Assembly: GCF_024054565.1 (NCBI RefSeq)
Contig: NZ_JAMXLR010000095.1
Location: 189,966 to 245,397, forward strand
DNA from: Aeoliella straminimaris
Lineage (GTDB): Bacteria > Planctomycetota > Planctomycetia > Pirellulales > Lacipirellulaceae
Reading direction: 5' to 3'
DNA: 55,432 nt
The first letter of the stretch is position 1, and each line of letters starts with the position of its first letter. Under the pieces are notes generated by a model. The model had not been told where the DNA came from and did no database searches. It was given only the letters and a program-made list of their open reading frames with translations. The translations under genes were made by a program, and so were the position numbers. Positions 9,092-19,559 of this stretch are shown here, one piece after another.

Positions 9092-10853
9092 AGGTGGCTG
9101 GATTCCCGCCGTGGGTTGTTGGCTACTGCTGGCAGCAGCCCCCTGCCTGGCCGACGTGATGGTGGTGGCCAATCGCACCGATCGGCGAGTGCCGGTCGAA
9201 ATAACCCTGCCCGGCTCGCAGCCGTGGAAAGTGAAGTTGATGCCCAGGCAGTCGCGTCCCATCTTTGCCGATAGCGGAGCGAGCATCGCTTTCCACTCGG
9301 GGCGCGAAGTAGTGCAATACAACCTGGTGCCAGGCTCCGTCTACTTTCTCGGCGCCCGCGACGACGGCACGCTCGACCTGGAGCAGATCGGACTGGGCGA
9401 ATCATCCAGCTTTGTCGCCGGGCTGCCGGGAGCCGCGGCCACCACCCCCCCGGCAACGATTACCGTGAAGATTCTGGTCGACGACGACGAGACCACCAGT
9501 CGAGCGATGTGGGAAGGCAAGCTTCGCAAACGCGTGGAACAAGCTTCCCAGATTCTGCATCGCCACGCGATGGTCAAATTGGAAGTGGTCGCCGTTGATA
9601 CCTGGACCACCGACAACAGCGTGACCGACTTCCACGCCACACTGAAAGAGTTTGAACAGAACGTCGATCCCTTCCCCGCGCAACTGGCCATCGGTTTCTG
9701 CAGCCAGTTCGAGGTTTCGCAAGGTCGCACCCACATGGGTGGCACGCGGGGGGCGCTGCGGCCGCATATCCTGCTCCGCGAATGGTCGCGGCACGCCAGC
9801 GAAAAGGGCAAGCTGGAACTACTGGTACACGAACTGGGGCACTACCTTGGTGCGGCCCACAGCCCCGAGCCCGATAGCGTGATGCGCCCGGTGTTGGGCA
9901 ACAGCGATGCGCGTCGCAAGGAGTTCGTGGTGCAGTTCGACCCGGTCAACACGCTGTTGATCTCCATGTTGGGGGAGGAGATTCGCCGCCGACGAGTGAG
10001 TCGCTTCGACCAGGTGGCCCCGGCCACGCGCGATCGCTTCCACGAAATCTACGAGGTGCTGGGTTACGCCAGGCCGGAAGATCCGGCCGCGGGAATCCTC
10101 CGTCACCAGATTGGCCGCCAGCGCCGAGGTGATCCCCTGAGCGATGCCGTGCGGGATGTGATTTCCAAGATGACACAGGCCGCCCGCACCAATCAGCGAC
10201 TGCCTACAGCCGATTCTGCGAGCCCTGGACCGCACCGGTTCGAGGGCGATCAGCTGTTCGAGCAACTCGTCCGCCTGGCCGCGCAAGAGTCGGCCAAGGC
10301 ACCGGAGAATCTGAGGACAAAGGTGTTTCTGATGTCGGTTGGCATCGCCGTGGGCGACCCCGAACAGCTCAACAAGTTGCCAGCCATCGCGCCGGCGCTG
10401 GCCCGTATCGAAACACCGGCCGAACGCTCGATTCGCAGCGGTTACATCGGCAAGCCCACCGCCCAGGGGCGGCACGATCTGGCGCGGCACTTTACTGTGG
10501 CCGCCATGCTGGTGGGATTGCAAGGTCGCGAATCGGCCGAAACGCTGAGCATGGCCAAGGAGATGCTCGACTCGAACGGTGGTACCGGCTTCAGCTTTGC
10601 CGATCTGGCTGCCGACAAGGCGGGCATGCATTTGGCCAGCGAACTGTCGGACGGCCGAGTGAAACTCGAAACGCTGGCCAGCAAGTTTACAGCCAAGGAC
10701 TACCTGCCCGACGTCAGCACGCTGCCCGAAGGCATGACCACCATGCAGTTCATCAACCAGTTTGGTGGCATGAACGACCCGCGGTTCCAGGACATGATCG
10801 AGCGCATCGAGAAAAGCGTCCGAACGCTTCCGCCGTATGAGGGCCTGAAATAA
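9081..10853 (+). CDS. Exported metzincin-type zinc metallopeptidase
   Basis: 590 residues. An N-terminal signal peptide (about 1-25, ending CLADV) and a domain of strands precede a catalytic domain with HELGHYLGAAH at 250-260, the HExxHxxGxxH zinc site of metzincins, followed by SVMRP, a likely Met-turn. The C-terminal 270 residues are mainly helical and unassigned. It probably acts outside the cytoplasm on unknown proteins. The start overlaps the upstream SirB1-like gene by 11 bases, with GGAG six bases before the ATG. It ends 13 bases from the stop of the convergent gene. Confidence 0.82.
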   Translation: MWFRGGWIPAVGCWLLLAAAPCLADVMVVANRTDRRVPVEITLPGSQPWKVKLMPRQSRPIFADSGASIAFHSGREVVQYNLVPGSVYFLGARDDGTLDLEQIGLGESSSFVAGLPGAAATTPPATITVKILVDDDETTSRAMWEGKLRKRVEQASQILHRHAMVKLEVVAVDTWTTDNSVTDFHATLKEFEQNVDPFPAQLAIGFCSQFEVSQGRTHMGGTRGALRPHILLREWSRHASEKGKLELLVHELGHYLGAAHSPEPDSVMRPVLGNSDARRKEFVVQFDPVNTLLISMLGEEIRRRRVSRFDQVAPATRDRFHEIYEVLGYARPEDPAAGILRHQIGRQRRGDPLSDAVRDVISKMTQAARTNQRLPTADSASPGPHRFEGDQLFEQLVRLAAQESAKAPENLRTKVFLMSVGIAVGDPEQLNKLPAIAPALARIETPAERSIRSGYIGKPTAQGRHDLARHFTVAAMLVGLQGRESAETLSMAKEMLDSNGGTGFSFADLAADKAGMHLASELSDGRVKLETLASKFTAKDYLPDVSTLPEGMTTMQFINQFGGMNDPRFQDMIERIEKSVRTLPPYEGLK

Positions 10854-10866
10854 CGGATTGAGCTCG

Positions 10867-11823
10867 CTACCTTCGTAGCAGTGCTTTCGCCGCGGCCACG
10901 TGGTTGCGTTTGTCCTGCAACGCGCTCTTGATTTCCCGGTGCCCCTCGCGGGTCTGGGAGATGACGAGGGCACGCTTTTCGGGATAGCAGCGCATGGCTG
11001 TTTCATCGGTCCACTCGACCACTGCTTCTTGCAGAATTAAGTCCATCACCAGCACGAAGTCGGTATGCTGCAGTTTCTCGGTGGGCAACTCTTTGGCGTA
11101 GTCTTCCAGCAGGTCGTCAACGACGTAAACCTCGGTGAACACCTCCTGGGCTATGACTTCTGCCGCGCCGGGCTCGGTAGCGCCAATCGGTGTGATGGCT
11201 GCTTCGTCGGCGCCAATCGAATCGACCGTAAGCTTGGCCACCAACCGGCCAGCTTCTTCGCCCGATTTCGTATCGCGAATCTCGATGGTCTCGCCCAATT
11301 CCAAGGTGCGAACCACTCGCCAGGCGCTGGTCTTCAGCATGGGGGCCTGCGTAGCCGGCCCACCCTCGGGTGAGCCTTCCAGTACGTCGGTGCGAGCCAC
11401 GTTCGACACGCTGAACGAAACGTCCACATGGGCATGTTCGTCATCCAGTGTCTGGACGGTTACTTTGCCGGTCGTGCCTTCGCGAATACGCGTGACCACA
11501 GGCTTCACCTCGCCGCTTTCTCCGGGCCGGACCGCAGTGACAAAGGGGCGCTCGGCCTCAGTGGCAATGTGACCTTCCTGGCCGTCGGTCACCACGATGT
11601 GCGGTGCCGACACGAGCTTCGTTTCGGACTTGGCGTCTTGAGCGTAGAGTTCGCACTTGATCACGAACTGTTTGGCGACGGGGCTCGGCAGCACTTCGGG
11701 CGTCGGTGCCGACGTGCTGAGAACTTCCACCGCCGGCGCCGGCAGGATGGCCGGTTCGTCGGCCTCGGATGTCAGGGAAAACAGGCCCGTCGAAACCAGT
11801 GCCAACGCAATTGCCAAACGCAT
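10867..11823 (-). CDS. Exported protein with secretin-like domain
   Basis: 318 residues with a clear signal peptide (MRLAIALALVSTGLFSL...ADE). The segment about 55-150 (KLVSAPHIVVTDGQEGHIA, then GTTGKVTVQTLDDEHAHVDVSF) resembles the C-terminal beta domain of type II secretion secretins. The final third matches a planctomycete pattern, VYVVDDLL followed by ALVISQTREGHREI near the end. No transmembrane pore region is seen, so it is unlikely to form a channel. An AGGAGG box eight bases upstream fixes the ATG at 11823. Function unknown. Confidence 0.7.
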   Translation of the reverse strand: MRLAIALALVSTGLFSLTSEADEPAILPAPAVEVLSTSAPTPEVLPSPVAKQFVIKCELYAQDAKSETKLVSAPHIVVTDGQEGHIATEAERPFVTAVRPGESGEVKPVVTRIREGTTGKVTVQTLDDEHAHVDVSFSVSNVARTDVLEGSPEGGPATQAPMLKTSAWRVVRTLELGETIEIRDTKSGEEAGRLVAKLTVDSIGADEAAITPIGATEPGAAEVIAQEVFTEVYVVDDLLEDYAKELPTEKLQHTDFVLVMDLILQEAVVEWTDETAMRCYPEKRALVISQTREGHREIKSALQDKRNHVAAAKALLRR

Positions 11824-12031
11824 GCTCGTCGCCTCCTGTGAGAGTGGAGCCGGCACAACAGGGCCGGCGCGCGAGGAGATTAGACGAGCTGGACCAGCGG
11901 GTCAACATTGAAAAGCCGTGAGGTGGCCATAGCTGCTAGCGACAGCGAGCTGCACGTCGGATGCTTGCTCCTTTGCTGCTAGTTACGCCACAAGAGGCTA
12001 CAACCCAAAAGCCAATCGCTTCCAGGCTTCT

Positions 12032-13183
12032 TTAACGCTGTACCCGCGCCGAGCCGCCGAGGGCCAGGGCTTCCACTTCCTTCAGCGAGGCCATGGAGAC
12101 GTCGCCCGTGAACGTGGTGAGCAGCGCGCCGTGAGCCCAGCCCAGGCGGATGCAGTCTTCCGGGTGGCGTTCGTTCAGCAGGCCGTAGATCAGGCCCGAG
12201 GCAAATCCGTCGCCACCGCCGATGCGGTCGACCACGTCGAGGTGCATGGTGCCCATGTCGGTCTTGTCGATCAACTTCGGTCGATCGGGACCTTCCTTGG
12301 GGTAATCGGCTACGCGTTTGGGATAGCGATGGCCGTCGTACCACAGCACGGCTGACCAGCCGTGGCGATTGGTGGAGTGCACTTCACGAAGTGTGGTGGC
12401 GACTACCTTGATGTTGGGGAAGTCGGCTTTTACCCGCTCGATCATGTGGAAGAATGCAGCCGGATCGAGTCCCGACTCTTTCTCCACGTCCTGGCCTTCG
12501 TAGCCCAGACCCTTCTGCAGGTCTTCCTCGTTGCCAATCAGCACGTCAACGTTCTTGACGATGTCGCGATTCATGGCGATGCCCTTCTTCTTGCCACCGG
12601 GAAGCGTGGCCCACAGTTTGCCGCGGAAGTTCAAGTCGAACGACGTCACGGCGCCGGCTGCCTTGGCCGCCTGCATGCCTTCGAGGATCAGGTCCGAGGT
12701 GTGTTCGCCGAGTGCGGCGTAGATGCCACCCGAGTGGAACCAGCGAACGCCGTGGGCCAGAATGCTCTGCCAGTCGATATCGCCCGGTTTCAACATGGCG
12801 GCAGCTTCGTTTGCACGGTTGTATTGCACCACCGGCGGACGGACACCCAGTCCGCGATCGCTATAAACCGTGGCGATATTCGGACCACGCACACCGTCGT
12901 GCTCGAATGGCTTGTAGAACGGTCGCACGCCCATCTCTCGCACACGGGCCTGTACCAATTCGCCAATGCCGTAGTTCACCATGGCCGTGGCAATGGCGGT
13001 CCGCTGACCGAAACAACTGGCCAGGTTGGCGGCCACGTTGTACTCGCCACCGGATACGTGAATCTCGAAGCTCCGCGCCCTGCGGAACGGAATGGTTCCC
13101 GGGTCGAGTCGGTGCACCAGGGCACCTAGCGAGAGCAGATCGATTTCACATTGGTCGGCGGGTTTCAGTTTGAGTACGGACAT
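12032..13183 (-). CDS. kdgK: PfkB-family kinase, probable 2-dehydro-3-deoxygluconokinase
   Basis: 383 residues of the ribokinase/PfkB fold. SGGEYNVAANLA is the PfkB N-terminal signature, TSFDLNFRGKLW is typical of KDG kinases, and DRIGGGDGFASG supplies the anion hole and catalytic aspartate. KdgK phosphorylates 2-keto-3-deoxygluconate to KDPG in uronate breakdown and the Entner-Doudoroff route. The nearby gnd, zwf and SDR genes fit a hexonate theme, though no KDPG aldolase is in the window. At about 383 residues it is longer than E. coli KdgK (about 310). The start at 13183 was chosen by the match to family N-termini. Confidence 0.78.
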   Translation of the reverse strand: MSVLKLKPADQCEIDLLSLGALVHRLDPGTIPFRRARSFEIHVSGGEYNVAANLASCFGQRTAIATAMVNYGIGELVQARVREMGVRPFYKPFEHDGVRGPNIATVYSDRGLGVRPPVVQYNRANEAAAMLKPGDIDWQSILAHGVRWFHSGGIYAALGEHTSDLILEGMQAAKAAGAVTSFDLNFRGKLWATLPGGKKKGIAMNRDIVKNVDVLIGNEEDLQKGLGYEGQDVEKESGLDPAAFFHMIERVKADFPNIKVVATTLREVHSTNRHGWSAVLWYDGHRYPKRVADYPKEGPDRPKLIDKTDMGTMHLDVVDRIGGGDGFASGLIYGLLNERHPEDCIRLGWAHGALLTTFTGDVSMASLKEVEALALGGSARVQR

Positions 13184-13359
13184 GCGTAGGGCCACAAGCA
13201 GGACAGAGGGTAGTGAGTAGTCCCGCCATTATCGCCGAGCCACTAGGAGTGTCAAAACCCGTCGCACCCTGATTCGGGCCACGCCGGAAGATTCTCCGGA
13301 AAATCGGATGGGCCGTAGGTTTTCCTCGCCCGGTACAGGCGGGCGATCCGATCGCGGTG

Positions 13360-14877
13360 TCAGCGATCACGCAAACGGCGTGACGTTTCTTGCCCGTTGG
13401 GAGCGATGGCGCGAATCAAGCTCGCGCGCTGGCCTCCTAACTTCTCCTTGATCTCTTCCAAGCTAAACCGGACCTCTTGGGGCAGATCGCTTTCGTCGTA
13501 CTCTTCGTGATGATGGATGTCGCCACCGACGTGAAACCCAATCCACGGGATGCCTGCTTTGCAAGATATCGTCACTTCGCTTGCGGAAATCTTGATTTCT
13601 GGACGCGCCGAAGTGTTGGCCGGTTTGTCGAGTTGAAACCAGGGGCTCCATCGCAGGTACGAAGCACTAACCGGCGCAAAGTAGCCTTCTTCGTTGGGCT
13701 CGAAGTAGCGCGGCTTGGCGTTGCGGCCACTGGGGGGATCGTAGAACGTAAAGCAGCGATTAAAGTGGTCGAAGCCGCGCGTCATGATGTCGAATCGGTC
13801 GGTGCTGTGTGGCAGGCCAAAAGTGTGCCCCATCTCGTGCAACGTGGCCCCGATGGTGGTGGACGACAGTCCCCAGATGGTGCTCCGCCCTACGCTGTCG
13901 TCGTGCACCCGCGTGGTGTCGTATTGCGAATCGTCCAAGAAGGCCTGGGCCGAGTTGCCGATGCTGGTAGGCCAGGAGAATACCGACGCACTGCCAAACA
14001 GTCCGAGATTGCCACCACCGAGCGCCGTATGCGACTTCAGGCGCCCGGTCGCTTCGTCCTTGCGGGTGTAGGCTGCCAGCACGATGTTCTTGGCATTGTC
14101 GTCGGGGTGTTCCTGGTTTAGCCAACCGTAGATATTGCGCCACCAGAATTGATCGTCCGGCATGTTGTGGTACTCTTCGGTGCTCTTCGGCCCTGCCCAG
14201 GTGTGCACCACGACCTGTCCATCGTCGTCCTGCTCGAGCCGAAACGTGCGGTGTCCGTAGCCCAACTGGTTCATCCGCTCGGCCGTGAATGTCTGCATCA
14301 ACAGGGCCGCGGTTCTCAGTCGGTTCTCGTAATCCTCGGACGTTGGGCCATCGGGCGCCGCGTAACTGGTGTCGCCCGAGTTGTCGGTCATCCAAACCAG
14401 TCGCACGTAGTGAGGATTGGTTTGTGGTTTGTAAACAATCTCGAATTCACTCGGTTCGGCGTTTCGCTCGGCGGACAAGCGAATGCGGTTTTTTCCCTCT
14501 GTCAGTTGCACCAAGGCGCGAAATCGATCTTCATGCTGAACCACATGCACTGGCTCGGCGTGGGCCGGCGCGTCCAGGTTTTGAATAGCTAGCTCGCCGG
14601 TGCCTGTGGGTGCAGTTCCTTGCAACAGCACCACCGAATAGCGAACGGTAGACCCAGGTTCGTGATTGCTGACGGCAATCGATTCGGCGGCCAGCGAAAC
14701 TGGGGACGCAAGTATTGCGAACAAGACCGTGATGGCAGGCAGAACGAAATGTGCTCGCAAGAGAGACCTCGGCTGTGGTTTCGATGTCTTGCGACATCTG
14801 GGTGCGGCGGCCTGGGCGTCGGCTGCCGCGACCGCGATGTGCGCTAACAGCCCCCGCCATATTGACCAATGGCCCAA
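13360..14877 (-). CDS. Exported zinc metallopeptidase, fungal-type 'Metallopep' family
   Basis: Up to 505 residues. A hydrophobic signal segment lies at about 45-65 (ITVLFAILASPVSLAAES), so the true start is probably an internal non-ATG codon near residue 38-42. The zinc site HEMGHTFGLPH is at 347-357, followed by DIMTRGFDHFNRCF and FYDPP. This arrangement recalls Pfam family PF12044 (putative peptidases of yeast, YIL108W type), also found in planctomycetes; I could not search to confirm. The C-terminal 100 residues include a strand-rich part with FHVGGDIHHHEEYDES. Substrate unknown. Confidence 0.72.
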   Translation of the reverse strand: MGHWSIWRGLLAHIAVAAADAQAAAPRCRKTSKPQPRSLLRAHFVLPAITVLFAILASPVSLAAESIAVSNHEPGSTVRYSVVLLQGTAPTGTGELAIQNLDAPAHAEPVHVVQHEDRFRALVQLTEGKNRIRLSAERNAEPSEFEIVYKPQTNPHYVRLVWMTDNSGDTSYAAPDGPTSEDYENRLRTAALLMQTFTAERMNQLGYGHRTFRLEQDDDGQVVVHTWAGPKSTEEYHNMPDDQFWWRNIYGWLNQEHPDDNAKNIVLAAYTRKDEATGRLKSHTALGGGNLGLFGSASVFSWPTSIGNSAQAFLDDSQYDTTRVHDDSVGRSTIWGLSSTTIGATLHEMGHTFGLPHSTDRFDIMTRGFDHFNRCFTFYDPPSGRNAKPRYFEPNEEGYFAPVSASYLRWSPWFQLDKPANTSARPEIKISASEVTISCKAGIPWIGFHVGGDIHHHEEYDESDLPQEVRFSLEEIKEKLGGQRASLIRAIAPNGQETSRRLRDR

Positions 14878-14921
14878 TAATGCTGATCATCGTGATACGC
14901 TCGCTTGAGAGCATTTCACAA

Positions 14922-14931
14922 AGTGATCACT
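14922..14931. promoter_or_regulatory. Perfect palindrome upstream of gnd
   Basis: AGTGATCACT, a perfect 10-base palindrome, lies 29 bases before the gnd start and in the divergent space shared with the minus-strand peptidase gene. It could be an operator half-site pair. A palindrome this short also occurs by chance, so the call is weak. Confidence 0.25.
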
Positions 14932-14959
14932 CCTTTTTTATACCAAAAAGGATTACCTG

Positions 14960-16405
<1,446 letters not shown>

Positions 16406-16435
16406 GACTTGCCGGAAAGAACGCGCAGGAAGACT

Positions 16436-17088
16436 AACCACGGAGGGCACAGAGGTCACGGAGGAAAGTGACATCATGCGTTTCCAATGAATACGACTGA
16501 GAAGATTGTCGAAGCCTATTACCGGTTGTGTAAGAACTGTTTTACGTATCCGGATAAGAAAGTGGCCAGTGGAAACAATCGCCAGCTTGATTTGTTGGCG
16601 TACTGTATTCCGACCGAAGAACAGTTGCACATCGAGGCAAGCGTGACGCATGAGCTCTCCTGGAGGGCAACGTGGCCTAAGCTTCGAGATGCATTCGACC
16701 GGAAGTTTTTTGGTGCACCTCAACGCCGGGAAGGCAATAATACTGACTTCAGCCGAGGTAGAAACTACTTCGATGCAATACAGTGCACTTACGAATCTGT
16801 TGGCTTTTGCCTTTCGAAGCTTCAGCGAGTCTGGGTCACTTGGGTATTGCCGGAAGATGCCAGCTTCGATGACCACCTGAGCACTTATTGTGCGTCGAGA
16901 GGTTTGCCAGCGGATGGAATTCGAGTGGTTAGCTTTCGAGATGAGGTTTTGCCCGAGTTGTCGGAGAGCGTAGGCCGTTCCAATTACGGAGATGACTCTC
17001 TTCGCACGCTGAGTTTAATTCAGCAATGGCATAGTCAGACAGATTGATAGTCACCCCTCTCAGTGCACTCTGTGTTCTCCGTGGTTAA
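16436..17088. mobile_element. Single-gene cassette between terminal inverted repeats
   Basis: The left end starts TAACCACGGAGGGCACAGAG; read on the minus strand, the right end starts TAACCACGGAGAACACAGAG. The arms stay similar for about 36 bases (16436-16471 and 17053-17088). They enclose one gene (16487-17047) that is visibly AT-richer than its neighbours. The repeat is of the type often seen scattered in environmental genomes as the reading-frame phrase TTEGTEVTEE. There is no transposase, and no clear target duplication is visible. That this is a mobilised unit is inference. Confidence 0.5.
16487..17047 (+). CDS. Unknown protein with PD-(D/E)XK nuclease-like pattern
   Basis: 186 residues, not recognised as a named family. 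The N-terminal part reads like a restriction-endonuclease-like fold: Glu9 in a first helix (IVEAYYRL), Asp35 in RQLDLLAY on a strand, and Glu50-Ala51-Ser52 in LHIEASV on the next strand. This gives D-x14-ExS in place of the usual ExK. The lysine-to-serine change means activity is uncertain. Codon use is AT-rich compared with gnd and the SDR gene on either side, and inverted repeats flank the gene, which suggests horizontal arrival. Confidence 0.6.
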   Translation: MNTTEKIVEAYYRLCKNCFTYPDKKVASGNNRQLDLLAYCIPTEEQLHIEASVTHELSWRATWPKLRDAFDRKFFGAPQRREGNNTDFSRGRNYFDAIQCTYESVGFCLSKLQRVWVTWVLPEDASFDDHLSTYCASRGLPADGIRVVSFRDEVLPELSESVGRSNYGDDSLRTLSLIQQWHSQTD

Positions 17089-17188
17089 ACAACAAAACCA
17101 ACCAGCAAACTAACTCCGGGCGCTGACGCTTCCGGCTCACCAACAATCCCCCTCAGCCGTTCAACTAAAACCAATCAGGCAAACCAAA

Positions 17189-17968
17189 ATGTCCTACCTA
17201 GAAAAACTCTTCAGCTTCGACGGTCAGGTGGCCGTGGTGATTGGTGGTACCGGCGTACTCTGCGGCGAGATGGCCGAGGGGCTTGGTAAGGCCGGCGCCC
17301 ACGTGGTTGTGGCCGGGCGGAGCGAAGAACGCGGTGCTGCCCGTGTCGAGGCGATTGAGAAGGCCGGCGGCAAGGCCTGCTTCGCATCCGTCGACGCCAT
17401 GAGCAAGGCTTCGATCCAAGAGCTTTGCGACAAGGTCGTCAAAGATCACGGCCGCGTCGATGCGGTAGTCAACGGGGCGGGCGTCAACTCGGCGACCCCC
17501 TATTTTGACATTGCCGAGGACGAATTCGACAAGATCATCAAGAGCAACCTGGCCGGCGTGCATTACAGCTGCCAGGTGTTTGGCAAGCAAATGATCGACT
17601 CGGGCGCCGGCGGGTCGATTCTCAACATTGGCAGCGTCACGAGCTTCCTGCCGCTTTCGAAGGTGTTTACCTATTCGGCCTCGAAGGCGGCGGTGCTGAG
17701 CCTCACCAAGAACGTCGCCCGCGAGTTTGCCACCCAGGGCGTGCGGGTGAACTGCCTGTGCCCCGGCTTTTTTCCTGCTGAGCAAAACCGCAAAATCTTG
17801 AGCGAAGAGCGAGTTGCCGATATCATGCGTCACACACCGATGAAGCGTTTCGGCGAGCCCGAAGAGCTGATGGGTGCGACGCTGCTATTGCTCGCACGCG
17901 GTGCCGGCAGCTTCATCACAGGCGAGGCAATTTACGTCGACGGCGGTTTCACCTCCATGACAATCTAG
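17189..17968 (+). CDS. SDR-family oxidoreductase, probable sugar (fructuronate-type) dehydrogenase
   Basis: 259 residues of the classical short-chain dehydrogenase fold. The cofactor loop reads GGTGVLCGE instead of TGxxxGIG, NGAG follows strand 4, and the catalytic Ser, Tyr and Lys are in IGSVTSF and YSASK. The C-terminus GEAIYVDGGFTSM is typical. The set resembles SDRs annotated as D-mannonate oxidoreductase (fructuronate reductase) or 2-deoxygluconate dehydrogenase. With kdgK, gnd and zwf nearby, a hexonate substrate is plausible but inferred. Confidence 0.82.
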   Translation: MSYLEKLFSFDGQVAVVIGGTGVLCGEMAEGLGKAGAHVVVAGRSEERGAARVEAIEKAGGKACFASVDAMSKASIQELCDKVVKDHGRVDAVVNGAGVNSATPYFDIAEDEFDKIIKSNLAGVHYSCQVFGKQMIDSGAGGSILNIGSVTSFLPLSKVFTYSASKAAVLSLTKNVAREFATQGVRVNCLCPGFFPAEQNRKILSEERVADIMRHTPMKRFGEPEELMGATLLLLARGAGSFITGEAIYVDGGFTSMTI

Positions 17969-18066
17969 GGAATGCGGAAGTGGGAAATCGGAATGCGGAG
18001 TCCGCGTGGCGGCTGCGCAAACTGCTCCCTAGACTCCGCATTCCGAATTCCGCACTCCAAAATTCC
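17968..18066. repeat. Long imperfect inverted repeat between SDR gene and zwf
   Basis: Two arms of about 35 bases (17968-18002 and 18032-18066) built of GGAATGCGGA-like units face each other across a spacer of about 29 bases; the innermost 13-14 bases (CGGAATGCGGAGTC and its complement) match perfectly. GGAATGCGGA units of this sort are dispersed minisatellite-like sequence in many environmental genomes. The hairpin could also end transcription from the SDR gene, but there is no T run. Confidence 0.7.
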
Positions 18067-18068
18067 CT

Positions 18069-19520
18069 ATGCCTCACTCCATAGTTATCTTCGGTGCGTC
18101 GGGCGATCTGACGCAGCGGAAGTTGATTCCTGCGCTCTATCAGCTCCATCGCAAGGGACGCTTGCCCGACGACACGCGGGTCGTTGGCTTTTCTCGCACC
18201 AAGTTCACGCACGACGAATGGCGGGCGAGCCTGACGGAGAGCACCCAGAAGTTCGCCGGCGACAACTTCGATGCCGAGTCGTGGGGCGAGTTCGCCCAGA
18301 AGATCTTTTATCATCCAGGCGACATCGGTCAGGCGGAGGACTTCGCCGAGCTCGACAAGATGCTCGTGGAACTCGAGGGCGATGGCGAGAGCGAGCGGGT
18401 GTATTACCTGTCGACCGCCCCGCGATTCTACGGACCGGCTGCCGAGATGCTCGGCAAATCGGGCATGGCGGACGAGTCGAACGGCCCGCGGCGGGTGGTG
18501 ATCGAAAAGCCGTTCGGCACCGATGGCGAGACCGCCAGCAAGCTCAACGCCGTGGTGCACAGCCACTTCGCCGAGCACCAGGTCTACCGTATCGACCACT
18601 ACCTGGGCAAGGAAACGGTGCAGAACCTGATGGTGCTGCGGTTCGCCAATTCGATCTTCGAGCCAATCTGGAACCGCAACTACATCAACCACGTGCAGAT
18701 CACGGTAGCCGAAGAAGTCGACATCGGCAGCCGCGCAGGCTACTACGAAACGGCCGGCATCATCCGCGACATGTTCCAGAATCACATCTTGCAGTTGATG
18801 ATGATCACGGCCATGGAAGCGCCGGTAAAGTACGCCGCCGATCCGGTGCGCGACGAAAAAGTCAAAGTCTTGCAGGCCGTGCGACCGATGACACCCGAGA
18901 TGCTTACCGCCGACACGTTCCGCGGTCAGTACGACGGTTATTTGCAGGAGAAGGACGTCGCGCCCGATAGCCAAACGGCCACGTTTGCGGCCATGAAGTT
19001 GTGGATCGACAACTGGCGTTGGCAAGGAGTGCCGTTTTACTTGCGGAGCGGCAAGGCGATGAGTTGCCGCACAACGCAGATCGTTATTCGGTTCCGCCGC
19101 CCGCCGCATATGTTGTTCGAGAACACGTCGCGTAACTGCGAAGCCAACCAACTGGTGATCCAGGTCCAGCCGGCCGAAGGTATCCAGATGCACTTTCAGA
19201 CGAAGGTGCCCGACCAAGGAATGCGTTTCCGCCAGACCGATCTCGACTTCCGTTACGACCGCGAATTTCGTGGCGTGATGCCCGAGGCATACGAGCGACT
19301 GCTGCTCGACGCCTTGGAGGGCGACGCCAGTTTGTTTGCGCGTGCCGACGAAGTGGAGGCCGCTTGGAGCATTTGCGACCCGATCCTGCAGCACTGGCAG
19401 AACGAAAACCAGCCGCCCGTTTACAAGTACGAGCGGGGGTTCTGGGGGCCGATGGAGTCGACCGAGTGGATGCGCGAGACCGGCCGAGAGTGGTTCGATA
19501 CCTGCCCGGTGCTGCATTAG
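18069..19520 (+). CDS. zwf: Glucose-6-phosphate 1-dehydrogenase
   Basis: Zwf, 483 residues. The N-terminal NADP site reads IFGASGDLTQRKLIPALY, and the active-site signature RIDHYLGKE is at 174-182, followed by NLMVLRFAN. It oxidises glucose 6-phosphate to 6-phosphogluconolactone with NADP. No 6-phosphogluconolactonase gene is in the window. It lies downstream of gnd and an SDR gene, separated from the latter by an inverted repeat of about 100 bases. Confidence 0.97.
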   Translation: MPHSIVIFGASGDLTQRKLIPALYQLHRKGRLPDDTRVVGFSRTKFTHDEWRASLTESTQKFAGDNFDAESWGEFAQKIFYHPGDIGQAEDFAELDKMLVELEGDGESERVYYLSTAPRFYGPAAEMLGKSGMADESNGPRRVVIEKPFGTDGETASKLNAVVHSHFAEHQVYRIDHYLGKETVQNLMVLRFANSIFEPIWNRNYINHVQITVAEEVDIGSRAGYYETAGIIRDMFQNHILQLMMITAMEAPVKYAADPVRDEKVKVLQAVRPMTPEMLTADTFRGQYDGYLQEKDVAPDSQTATFAAMKLWIDNWRWQGVPFYLRSGKAMSCRTTQIVIRFRRPPHMLFENTSRNCEANQLVIQVQPAEGIQMHFQTKVPDQGMRFRQTDLDFRYDREFRGVMPEAYERLLLDALEGDASLFARADEVEAAWSICDPILQHWQNENQPPVYKYERGFWGPMESTEWMRETGREWFDTCPVLH

Positions 19521-19559
19521 AGCACCCATTTGTTTCACTCCGCCAGGATGTTCCACTGT

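Noticed and set aside
9819..11006. Open frame opposite the metzincin gene
   Set aside because: No domain, overlaps a well-supported gene with an intact zinc site, and runs into the next real gene.
14905..14942. Promoter TTCACA-17-TTATAC before gnd
   Set aside because: The -10 box would place the start of the message within the ribosome binding site, too close to the ATG.
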